The notes under the pieces were generated by a model, which was not told the DNA's origin, ran no database searches, and saw only the letters and a list, made by a program, of their open reading frames with translations. A DNA stretch of 64,000 nucleotides from assembly GCF_052065355.1 (NCBI RefSeq), contig NZ_JBQHUF010000005.1, positions 62,001 through 126,000 on the forward strand. Reading direction: 5' to 3'. The DNA is from Flavonifractor sp052065355 (GTDB taxonomy: Bacteria > Bacillota > Clostridia > Oscillospirales > Oscillospiraceae). The position numbers and the translations under genes are program-made. Numbering within the stretch: the stretch's first letter is position 1; each line of letters opens with the position of its first letter. Below are positions 7,148-15,700 of the stretch, one piece after another.

Positions 7148-8852
7148 AATCTCCCTCCTGTATCTTGGGCATCCGGATCTCCACGCAGGTGCCCACATCC
7201 GGCTCACTGGTGATGTGCAGGCCGTAATTTCTGCCGAAATAGATCTTGAGTCGGTCGTTGACGTTTTTGATGCCGATACCCGTGCGGTCTGTGGGGCCGT
7301 GCTGCATAATGGTGCGGATCTGCTCGTCGCTCATACCCACACCATTATCCTGCACATAGAACACGATGTCGCCCCCGTCCTGACATACCTTAACATCAAT
7401 CCGCCCCTCCTCCACCAACAAATCCAGGCCGTGGTTGATGGCGTTTTCAATGATGGGCTGCAGGGTGATCTTGTTGCAGTAATAGCTCAGGCACTCCGGG
7501 TCCACATCAAATTCATAGGTAAATTGATTTTTATAGCGGTACTTCTGGATCTGCAGATAGCTTTCCGCGTGCTCGATCTCCTTGGCGATGGGGATCAGCT
7601 CATGGCCCTTGCTGATGCTGATGCGGAACAGCCGGGCCAGAGCATGGACCATTTTTACTGCGTCGGCATTGCGTCCCTGCTCACACATCCAGGCAATGGA
7701 ATCCAGGGTGTTGTACAAAAAATGGGGATTGATCTGAGCCTGGAGGGCCTTCAGCTCAGTCTTGCGCAGGTTGACCTCCTCCTCCCGTACGGTTGACATG
7801 AGCCGCTGGATACGCAGCACCATATGGCCAAAGGAGTTGGACAGCTCCTGCACCTCCCGTGTACCCCCTACCGGCCAGTAGGTAAAGTGATCGGCATCAG
7901 TCTCAAAGCTCTCCATAGCGGAGGCCAGGCCCCGCAGCGGACGGCCCAGCAGCCGGGACAGCAGCCAGCTAGTCAGCATAGCCGCCACCAGCACCACCAC
8001 CGCCAGCACCATGGACAGGCGGATCATTTCACTGACATTGCGGTTGACCAGCTCGTCCACATAGCTGACACCCACTACCCGCCAGTCGCTGTCCGCCACG
8101 CTGGTGATGCTGTAAATCACCGTGTCGTCATCGTAGGCCCCGTCTTCCAGAGCGGCCAGCTCCGCAGTGTGCTCCGACCGCAAGCCAGCATACAGCAGCT
8201 GCTGCTGGGGGTGATAAACAATGTTGCCTTCCCGGTCCATCAGAAAGCAGTAGCCCCGCTGGCCAATGCTTACATTATTAATATAACTGGAGATGCTGGA
8301 AAAGCTCAGGTCCAGGGACACCCAGGCCGCCTCTCCCCCCTCCTCCAGCGGCGCCGTCATGGTGACCACCCAGGGGTAATAGCGCTCAAAAATGCTCTCC
8401 ACATGGGGAGCCGTCATGTAAGGCCCATCTGCTGCCCGGGCTTTCTCCAAATTAAAGGAGAGATTCTGAAAGATCGTCTCCCGGGGCTCTCTGCCAAGCG
8501 ACCAGCAGTCCAGCAGCTCTCCCTCGGCAGAGTAGCTGGTAACAGCCACCACGTCTGGGCGGAAATTCAGGAAGGCGGCCAGCAGGCTGTCCCGGTTATC
8601 CGCACTCTCCGACATGGATTGCTCCACCAGTTCCATGGCCTGCTCCATATCCCGCAGGTAATTCCCCACCGTATTGGAAACCTGGGAGACGGATTGGGCG
8701 GTGGTGGTGCGCGCACTCTGCACCATAGCGATGCGGTATCGATTCAGAAACAGGGCAATGCAGCAGCACAGGATGATGGACACAACACCAACCACCATAG
8801 CCACTAAAATGGTTGTGATGCGCAGGCCGGTCCGGGATACGCCGCCCTTCAA
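7134..8852 (-). CDS. Sensor histidine kinase, YesM/LytS type
   Basis: 572 residues. One N-terminal membrane helix (about 11-35), an extracellular Cache-like region (about 36-275), a second helix (MIRLSMVLAVVVLVAAML), a HAMP region, the His_kinase domain with the QINPHFLYNTLDSIAWM phospho-acceptor motif, and a HATPase_c domain (IENAINHG; DNGVGM; GTGIGIKNV-like GIGIKNVNDRL). It starts with TTG at 8852, overlapping the response-regulator stop (TTGA) and following GGTGAGG. It likely receives the signal from the sugar-binding lipoprotein and phosphorylates the YesN-like partner. Confidence 0.92.
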   Translation of the reverse strand: MKGGVSRTGLRITTILVAMVVGVVSIILCCCIALFLNRYRIAMVQSARTTTAQSVSQVSNTVGNYLRDMEQAMELVEQSMSESADNRDSLLAAFLNFRPDVVAVTSYSAEGELLDCWSLGREPRETIFQNLSFNLEKARAADGPYMTAPHVESIFERYYPWVVTMTAPLEEGGEAAWVSLDLSFSSISSYINNVSIGQRGYCFLMDREGNIVYHPQQQLLYAGLRSEHTAELAALEDGAYDDDTVIYSITSVADSDWRVVGVSYVDELVNRNVSEMIRLSMVLAVVVLVAAMLTSWLLSRLLGRPLRGLASAMESFETDADHFTYWPVGGTREVQELSNSFGHMVLRIQRLMSTVREEEVNLRKTELKALQAQINPHFLYNTLDSIAWMCEQGRNADAVKMVHALARLFRISISKGHELIPIAKEIEHAESYLQIQKYRYKNQFTYEFDVDPECLSYYCNKITLQPIIENAINHGLDLLVEEGRIDVKVCQDGGDIVFYVQDNGVGMSDEQIRTIMQHGPTDRTGIGIKNVNDRLKIYFGRNYGLHITSEPDVGTCVEIRMPKIQEGDYEAK

Positions 8853-10132
8853 GAGACCTCACCCGCCTTCTCCTGATCCAGCCTGCGGCGCATGGCGTTG
8901 GGAGATTCGCCGCAGTATTTTTTAAAGCAATAGCTGAAATAGTGCTGGTCGGTATAGCCGCACCGCTGGGAGATCTCCTGGACTCTCAGCGAAGAGGATG
9001 ACAACAGTTCCCGGGCCGCCTCCATTCGTTTGCGGATCAGAATATTGATAAAGGTTTCTCCGGTATATTTCTTGATGCAGGCGCTGAGATGATTGGGGCT
9101 GACGTCCAGCATCCCGCTGAGAGACACAAGAGAGAGATCTGCGTCCATGTAATGCTGATCCAGCGCATCCAGGGCCCGTTTGCACAGCAGGCTTCCTCCC
9201 TTTACAGCCGGAGCAAGGTCGCTGATGAACTGGGCGCCGCCTTCCGTCTTGTCACCCTGGCGCAGTGCCTCCATGGCCTGCCGGTAGGCTTCGTGCAGCC
9301 CGCTCAGCTTGCGCACCTCCCGGCTGACGCCGATGCGGCACCGCCTGCCCAAAACACGGGAAGCCATCTGCGGGATCTCGTCGGCCAGGATGTGCAGGTA
9401 TTCCTGGAAATCGGACGGGTTTCCCAACAGCACCGAAATGACCTTTCCCGAGGCAAAAAAGCTGGAGCCCCGCAGATACTTTGCCGCCAGGCGGTCCACC
9501 GACGCCACGAAAGACGGCGCGGTACAGTTTCCGCCATCCTCATCCAGCAGGATAGAGACCATGACTGTGTAGCACGGCCTATCCTCCAGGTCCCGCAGAA
9601 GCCCGCACTGCCGGGCATAGGCCTCCGCCTGAGGATCCCCTTCCGGATCGGCGTAATCGTCCAGCACCAGCGGCATCAGCATGGCTGCCCGCAGGTCTGG
9701 ACCGGCCATTTTGGGCGCCGCCTGCCGGAACATGGCAAACTGGGCGTCGATTTTGTTTCGGATGGTCTGCAGCTCCGCCCCCAAACCTTCCATGGTAAGC
9801 GGCTTGAGCATATAGCTGATGATGTTGTACTGGATCGCCTGTTTGGCGTATTCAAAATCATCATAGCCGCTCAAAAAGGCGATATTGGTAGCCGGTCGCA
9901 CCTCTCGTACCTGCCGGGCCAGCTCAATGCCGGAAATAAAGGGCATACGAATATCCGTCAGCAGCAGATCCGGCTCGTGCTGTTCTACCAGCTGAAGGGC
10001 ATCCAGGCCATTGCTGGCACTCCCCACCAGGCAAAACCCATAATCCTCCCAGGGAATCATCGTGCATACCGCTTCCCGGAGCTCGTCCTCGTCATCAGCG
10101 ACAACTACTGTGTACAGTGTCTTTACAGCCAT
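8849..10132 (-). CDS. Response regulator, YesN type (REC plus AraC HTH)
   Basis: 427 residues. The N-terminal receiver domain has acidic Asp13-Asp14, phospho-acceptor Asp60 (LLLTDIRMP) and the KPLT lysine loop; a middle linker region is followed by a C-terminal AraC-type double helix-turn-helix (LSGMLDVSPNHLSACIKK and ISQRCGYTDQHYFSYCFKK). First gene of the seven-gene galactose cluster, with a strong promoter just upstream. It probably activates the mglB promoter, where a 14-bp palindrome abuts the -35 box. The start ATG at 10132 has a weak, distant ribosome site (AAGGA). Confidence 0.92.
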   Translation of the reverse strand: MAVKTLYTVVVADDEDELREAVCTMIPWEDYGFCLVGSASNGLDALQLVEQHEPDLLLTDIRMPFISGIELARQVREVRPATNIAFLSGYDDFEYAKQAIQYNIISYMLKPLTMEGLGAELQTIRNKIDAQFAMFRQAAPKMAGPDLRAAMLMPLVLDDYADPEGDPQAEAYARQCGLLRDLEDRPCYTVMVSILLDEDGGNCTAPSFVASVDRLAAKYLRGSSFFASGKVISVLLGNPSDFQEYLHILADEIPQMASRVLGRRCRIGVSREVRKLSGLHEAYRQAMEALRQGDKTEGGAQFISDLAPAVKGGSLLCKRALDALDQHYMDADLSLVSLSGMLDVSPNHLSACIKKYTGETFINILIRKRMEAARELLSSSSLRVQEISQRCGYTDQHYFSYCFKKYCGESPNAMRRRLDQEKAGEVS

Positions 10133-10204
10133 TGCGGCACCGTCCTTTCTCCGCCGAAAACAGGCCTCCGGCGGGGCAGAGCATTTCGCTCGTTCGGTAT
10201 TTTC

Positions 10205-10233
10205 ATTATACCAGAACAGAGCCCGCCCCTCAA
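10205..10233 (-). promoter_or_regulatory. Promoter of the sensor operon
   Basis: Minus strand TTGAGG (10228-10233), 17-bp spacer ending in an extended -10 TGG, then perfect TATAAT (10205-10210), about 75 bp before the regulator start codon. Confidence 0.8.
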
Positions 10234-10427
10234 ATATTTCTTGTCTCCCTCTTTTGCTGTGAAATCAAGTGTACATTGACGAGGCTCAACCCGGAAGGTA
10301 AAGTAATTTACATATTCTTTCCGAACAGTCACCGCACCGTCCCGCGCCCCGGCATATCCGCCGTCATACTTGACACACTAATACTGCACATACCACACGA
10401 GCTTTGTGATTAAAAGGAGGACACATC
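10234..10427. other. Gap between divergent sensor operon and recombinase
   Basis: About 190 bp holding no coding frame I can support. A perfect TTGACA at 10370-10375 faces the recombinase, but no good -10 lies 16-18 bp downstream (TACCAC at 15 bp is the closest), so the recombinase promoter is uncertain. The recombinase ribosome site AAAAGGAGG is at the end of the gap. Confidence 0.4.
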
Positions 10428-11261
10428 ATGATAACAGCTGATCAAATGCATGCCTTCCAGCAGTATCTGCTGGAGGAAGAGCGAAGTTGTGCAACGATGG
10501 AAAAATACCTGCGGGACATCAGGCAGTTCTCTGCATGGGCGGACCACAGGCCTATCTCCAAAGGCACCGTCGCCCAGTGGAAGGAGCATCTGCTGGCTCA
10601 ATGCTATTCCCCCTCCACCATCAATGCCAAGCTGACAGCTTTGGACCGTTTCCTGTCTTTCTCCGGTCTGGAGTCATGCCGTGTCAAGCATCTGCGGGTC
10701 CAGCGTCAGCTTTTCCGGGAGGACAGGCGTGAACTGAGCAAGCAGGAATATCACCGGCTCCTGGACGCCGCAGCAGCAGCGGGGAAAGAGCGGCTGGTCC
10801 TTTTGATGGAAACGATATGCGCCACTGGAATCCGTGTATCCGAGCTGCGCTATATCACCGTTCAGGCCGTACAGAACGGTAAAGCTCAGATCGCCCTCAA
10901 GGGAAAGATCCGTACCATTTTGCTGCCCGGTAAGCTGTGTCGGAAGCTGAGCAAATACGCCGGAAAAAATAAGATCGCCTCCGATGAGATCTTTCTCACC
11001 AGAGGCGGTAAGCCGCTTTCCAGAAAACAGATATGGGCGGAAATGAAGGCGCTGTGCAGAGCCGCCGGTGTGGATGACAGTAAGGTGTTCCCTCACAATC
11101 TCCGTCACCTGTTTGCCAGAGTCTTTTACCAGATTTGCCACGATGTAGTGAAGCTGGCCGACACCCTGGGACACTCGTCCATTGAGACAACCCGCATCTA
11201 CCTGATCTCTACCGGCACAGAGCACATACGTACCCTGGAGCAGCTTCGGCTGGTATCGTAG
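10428..11261 (+). CDS. Tyrosine recombinase (XerC/D-like), candidate DNA invertase
   Basis: 277 residues. N-terminal SAM-like core-binding domain (1-90) and C-terminal catalytic domain with the full catalytic set: Arg136 (TGIRVSEL), Lys160, His223 and Arg226 (HNLRHLFA), His249 (LGHSS) and Tyr258 (RIYL). Ideal ribosome site AAGGAGG precedes ATG. There are no phage or conjugation genes around it. Instead, the stop codon is followed within 3 bp by one 18-bp arm of an inverted repeat, whose other arm lies just before the next gene. This layout is typical of recombinases that flip an adjacent promoter. Confidence 0.93.
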   Translation: MITADQMHAFQQYLLEEERSCATMEKYLRDIRQFSAWADHRPISKGTVAQWKEHLLAQCYSPSTINAKLTALDRFLSFSGLESCRVKHLRVQRQLFREDRRELSKQEYHRLLDAAAAAGKERLVLLMETICATGIRVSELRYITVQAVQNGKAQIALKGKIRTILLPGKLCRKLSKYAGKNKIASDEIFLTRGGKPLSRKQIWAEMKALCRAAGVDDSKVFPHNLRHLFARVFYQICHDVVKLADTLGHSSIETTRIYLISTGTEHIRTLEQLRLVS

Positions 11262-11263
11262 GA

Positions 11264-11281
11264 CAGAATCTATATTCCGTC
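11264..11281 (+). repeat. Left inverted repeat (IRL) of the invertible segment
   Basis: CAGAATCTATATTCCGTC, exact reverse complement of 11533-11550. It starts three bases after the recombinase stop codon. One further mismatch and one further match extend it outwards. Confidence 0.9.
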
Positions 11282-11330
11282 TCACTTATCTGCCGAAAAT
11301 TATCAATTACATAGCCCGTTATCTTTTATA

Positions 11331-11359
11331 ATTGTAACATTTTGTATTTGGTAAATCAA
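11331..11359 (-). promoter_or_regulatory. Leftward promoter inside the invertible segment
   Basis: Minus strand TTGATT (11354-11359), 17-bp spacer, TACAAT (11331-11336). In this orientation it reads towards the 3' end of the recombinase gene; after inversion it would face the zinc-ribbon gene. Confidence 0.55.
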
Positions 11360-11420
11360 TCCTTTTGTGTTTTACGTATAGCAATGCTGACCGCCATACC
11401 GGGTTGTTTGACGGCCCGTT

Positions 11421-11449
11421 TTGTCGTGCTGTTTTTACAAAATTATACT
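11421..11449 (+). promoter_or_regulatory. Rightward promoter inside the invertible segment
   Basis: TTGTCG (11421-11426), 17-bp spacer, TATACT (11444-11449), reading into the zinc-ribbon gene about 115 bp downstream. The -35 box is a moderate match, the -10 good. Confidence 0.55.
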
Positions 11450-11532
11450 GATTAAATAAGGAAAAGCTGATATTTTATTCCTGTTTTTATTGCTGAATAA
11501 GAGACGTTTTCCTGTACCCCAATTGGCTTCCG

Positions 11533-11550
11533 GACGGAATATAGATTCTG
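11533..11550 (-). repeat. Right inverted repeat (IRR) of the invertible segment
   Basis: GACGGAATATAGATTCTG, exact reverse complement of the left arm at 11264-11281, located just before the AGGGAGG ribosome site of the next gene. Confidence 0.9.
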
Positions 11551-11569
11551 CCTATACAGGGAGGTGGAT

Positions 11570-12688
11570 ATGCGGGAAACACTATTCGACTATTGCGCAC
11601 GGACAGAGAATCAGTACTTACTCGAACAGTGGGATACGGTCCGTAACGGAACGCTCACTCCCCACCTCATAAGCTACGGAAGCAAGCGCAGAGTGTGGTG
11701 GCATTGCAAGGCTGGACACGCCTGGGAGGCCACCGTCACCGCCCGCACTTCCAGCGGCTCCGGCTGTCCCTATTGCGCCGGGACAAGGCCTATTTCTGGA
11801 AAGACCGATCTGAAGACACTTTACCCTTACCTGGCTGCACAATGGCATCCGCAAAAAAACCGCCCGTTGTCACCTGACGCCGTACAGCCTGGCAGTCACC
11901 GCAAAGTATGGTGGGTCTGCCCAAAGGGACACGAGTGGCAGGCACAGATCAAATCACGCGTAAGAGGATGCGGCTGCCCCATCTGCGCCGGAAAGCAGGT
12001 CACTCCGGGCGTAAACGATCTTCGTACGCTCTTTCCGGCTCTGGCTCAGCAGTGGCATCCTACGCGAAACGGGGCGCTGAGGCCGGATGACGTTCCAGCG
12101 GGAAGCCATCGGAGAGTCTGGTGGATCTGCGGCAAAGGTCATGTGTGGCAGGCGCAGGTCGCCTCCCGCACCGCAGGCAGCAGCTGTCCCGTCTGTTCGG
12201 GAAAACAGGTCGTGCCCGGAGAGAATGATCTTGAATCACTCTTTCCTGAAATCGCACGGCAGTGGCACCCAGTTAAAAACGGCAGCTTGACTGCCCGGCA
12301 GGTCTCTCCCCGTTCCAATCGGAAGGTGTGGTGGACTTGTGAGCTGGGGCACGATTACCAGGCTGTGATCGCGGCACGAACTGCACGGGGCTGCGGCTGC
12401 CCCTACTGTTCCGGCCACCGGGTCCTTCCCGGCTTCAACGACCTGGCTACGCTGGAACCGGAACTGGCAAAGCAATGGCATCCTACACTCAATGACGGCT
12501 GGACTCCTGAAATGGTAACCGTCAGTTCCCACCGCAAAGTGTGGTGGGAATGTTCCGCCGGCCATGTATGGAAGTCTGTCGTCTACTCCCGCACAGGGCC
12601 AAAACGGTGCGGTTGTCCCATCTGCGCCAGGAAAACCAAAGCCCATCCGCATCGGCTATCTACTGCTCTGCCCGAAAGAAACCTCTAG
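11570..12688 (+). CDS. Protein of five tandem zinc-ribbon repeats (DUF4379-like)
   Basis: 372 residues. Five repeats of about 67 residues, each of the form QWHP..N..L.P..V..GS.R.VWW.C..GH.W.A.V..R....GCP.C.G...  with one C-x2-GH and one CP-x-C pair likely forming a zinc site (CKAGH...CPYC, CPKGH...CPIC, CGKGH...CPVC, CELGH...CPYC, CSAGH...CPIC). No signal peptide or membrane helix, so cytoplasmic. This family has no firm function; its zinc-ribbon or treble-clef look suggests nucleic-acid binding. Start ATG at 11570 is chosen for AGGGAGG upstream; a GTG two codons earlier is possible. It lies directly behind the invertible segment and 55 bp before the SLH gene, so both are probably switched together. 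Confidence 0.85.
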   Translation: MRETLFDYCARTENQYLLEQWDTVRNGTLTPHLISYGSKRRVWWHCKAGHAWEATVTARTSSGSGCPYCAGTRPISGKTDLKTLYPYLAAQWHPQKNRPLSPDAVQPGSHRKVWWVCPKGHEWQAQIKSRVRGCGCPICAGKQVTPGVNDLRTLFPALAQQWHPTRNGALRPDDVPAGSHRRVWWICGKGHVWQAQVASRTAGSSCPVCSGKQVVPGENDLESLFPEIARQWHPVKNGSLTARQVSPRSNRKVWWTCELGHDYQAVIAARTARGCGCPYCSGHRVLPGFNDLATLEPELAKQWHPTLNDGWTPEMVTVSSHRKVWWECSAGHVWKSVVYSRTGPKRCGCPICARKTKAHPHRLSTALPERNL

Positions 12689-12743
12689 CTATCTTATGTA
12701 AGGAACTTCTCAAAAAAGCACATCAAAACCGGAGGTCAACACT

Positions 12744-15700
12744 ATGAGCAAATCTCACATACGAATACGAATCTTGAGTGTCCTGCTGACCTTTGCGATG
12801 CTCTTCTCGCTGCTTCCGGCCAATGTATTGGCTGCTGATGGCGAGACGGACAATGAAATCATACTGGATATCGCCAACGGGTCCGTCATACTCGAAAATG
12901 GCACATATACCCAGGGCAGCAATGAAGCACAAGAACTTTCCGGCAAATTGGTCATCACTGGCAGTTCCGATGCCAACACGATCATTGTAAACCCCGGAGC
13001 AGACAACACCGCCACGTTCACCATCCGTGATCTGACCCTTTCCACTGCCAGCGGGGCCAGCCTGATCGACGTTCAGAGCGGTGAAGCGGCACTTACCTTG
13101 GAGGGCGAAAACACCCTGACCGGCGGCGGCACCGGCTTTTTGTCCGGCGCACTAATCCGTGTGTCCGGCGAACAGGCCCTTACCATCGATGGAGACGGAG
13201 CGTTGAACCTGCTCAACGGTGCCGAAAATACGGCGGCCCACGGCGCGGCCATAGGCGGCAGCGCCGCCGAGGACGGCGGTACCATTTGTATTGCCGGGGG
13301 TACCATTAACATCCAGCAATACGGCCCCGCTGCCGGTATTGGCGGCGGCGGACCTATTGAAAAGGGATCTGCTACTGGCGATAGCGGAGACATTACGATT
13401 ACTGGCGGCAGTATTACCGTCTCCGTTACTGCCGCTAACAATTATGGTGGCGGATGCGGTATTGGCCCGGGCATGAATTATTATACTACCCCTTCCAACA
13501 GCGCAGACGGTATTCTCAATAGCATTACCATTTCCGGTGGTACCGTAAATGTCACTACGGCCAGCATCAAAAGCGGAAGCTCATCGTATTATTCCGGCCC
13601 CGCCATCGGCACCGGACGAGTCGGCGCATCGGGTGACCAAGAAAGCAAGATCCATATCACCGGTACCGCAAATGTAACCGTCTCAGCCGATGTTTCCGCA
13701 GCAATTGGGGCAGCCGCAACTCCCGTCACTTCTTCCACTATTGGCGGCGGCGGCGTCATACATATCGACGGAGACGCAACCGTGAATGCACACACTGTAT
13801 ATGTAGAGGGGCTGGGAAATATTTACGCCGGAGCAGCCATCGGCCAAGGCTTCAACTGTTTTGTGGACTGGGATATTACCGTTGACGGCAATGCTTCTGT
13901 GCAGGCACACGGCGATGTAACGGGTGCAGGCATTGGCGGAAGTATGTCCTACTCCGACGCTGTCAAGCTAAACATTCATATTGGCGGTTCTGCTGTTGTT
14001 GTTGCGTCTGGCAGCGACTATGCTGCTGGTATCGGCGCCGGCTATTCGCTGTATACTCCTGCCTCCCGGACTACTATTTCGATCGGCGATCAAGCACAGG
14101 TTACTGCGTCCGGCGGATATTATGGTGCAGGAATTGGTACAGGCAACGGCGCCTATTCCCCTGATTCCGGCGACATCACCATCTCTGGCAGTGCTTCCAT
14201 AATCGCTATCGGCGGGCCTGAAGCCTCTGCTATCGGCGCAGGTTCTGAGGGTAAGGTCGCCGGTACCACCACCATCACGGAAGGCACCACCATCATAGCC
14301 TACGCCGACGGAGACAAATTTGCCATCGACATGGATACTACCGGCAGCGGAGCAGTCAACGTCACTGACACCGTGCTCAACGGCCGCTTTGCCGAAGACG
14401 AGGATCCACCCACCGACGCAGACGATGATCCCAGCCCCATCAACCTCCTCAAAGACGGCAATTCCGATGCCGACCTCACCCTGCCGGACGACTACCGCTC
14501 CTTCGCGGTGACAGCCAGCGATGGGTCCGGCACCATCCGGGTCCAGGATGGCGAAAGTCTCAACCGCTACGCCTATTACACGGATACCGACGGCAATAAA
14601 CAGATCAACTATCCGGTGTATGAGAACACCGATGGCAGCGGTGGATACCTGATGCTGACCAAGGATGATCTGCGGTGGATGCCTACTGTGGAGTTGAAAC
14701 CGGCGGACATCACCATCTATATGGGTGGCAGCGGCTACGACGGCGTAGTGGATGAAAACGGCGACATTCAGGAATCCATGGAAAACGGACTGCCCAACGC
14801 GGGCTTCTATGTCACCCTGCCAGAAGACCTGAGCAGCGAGCTAAAAGCCGCACTGGGTGTCGATGAAGATGATGCGTTGGATCTATCTCCCTACCTGACC
14901 TTCCGCAGCGGCACTAAGACCTGGACGCTGGAACCTTACGACGGCAAGGCAACCAGCACTGTGACAGGCGCCGACGGCATCCAGCGGTACATTTACCGTC
15001 TGGTGGCAGGCATTGGTCAGGACGCGGTGCGGATGCAGTTCACCGACGCGGAGGGCAGCGTCCACGTCAGCGACAGCTTTAAACTTACCGACGCCCTGTA
15101 CAGCGAATACGACATGTCCATCTACCCGGGCGCGGTAGACCAGACTACTGTTTACGCCGAAATCAATACAGCAAAAGTAACAGAGGATGGCGGCGACCCG
15201 AGCAAGATCTCCTATACCACCTATGCCGCCTCCGCCGCCTCCGGCACGCTGACTATCCGGGGCGTGACCCAGGAGGGTGGTACCACGGAAGTAAAGCCAG
15301 AAGTCACGGAAGCGGTGGAGGAGATCACCGCCGTCCTGCCGACGGACACCACCTACACCATTAACGACAGCGGCGTCCAGGTGGTAAGCGGCACACCCTC
15401 CCTGCTGGTGGACAGCATCGTTCATTCCGAGGAGAGCGACCAGCTCCTGACGGAAAAGGCTCTGTCTACGCTCCATCTCGAGGCCTCGGACAACCTCCGG
15501 TATGATTTCCGCTACTTGGATCTTGTTGACGCCTCCAACGGCAATACCTGGATCAAGGCAGACAACGACGTCACCGTTTATTGGCCCTATCCGACCGGAA
15601 CCAGCCAGAGCACTACCTTCTATTTGGTGCATTTCGATGGGCTGGATCGCGAAATGACTGTAGCCGACATCGCGGACCGGATCGACGCATGTAATGCCGT

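Larger units (their letters stand above)
11264..11550. other. Candidate invertible promoter segment
   Basis: 287 bp including both 18-bp arms, AT-rich against a GC-rich background, with no credible gene inside. It holds a rightward promoter (11421-11449) and a leftward promoter (11331-11359). Inversion would swap which promoter faces the zinc-ribbon and SLH genes. The segment ends 19 bp before the zinc-ribbon start codon, so the ribosome binding site stays outside. Geometry matches recombinase-controlled phase-variable promoters known from clostridia; flipping itself cannot be seen in one sequence. Confidence 0.8.

Noticed and set aside
10428..11261. Recombinase as integrase of a prophage or conjugative element
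   Set aside because: No phage, plasmid or transfer genes, no tRNA gene or direct-repeat att sites nearby; the inverted repeats fit inversion instead.
11490..11672. 60-codon frame crossing the right inverted repeat
   Set aside because: No ribosome site, overlaps the zinc-ribbon start in another frame, and would be broken by inversion.
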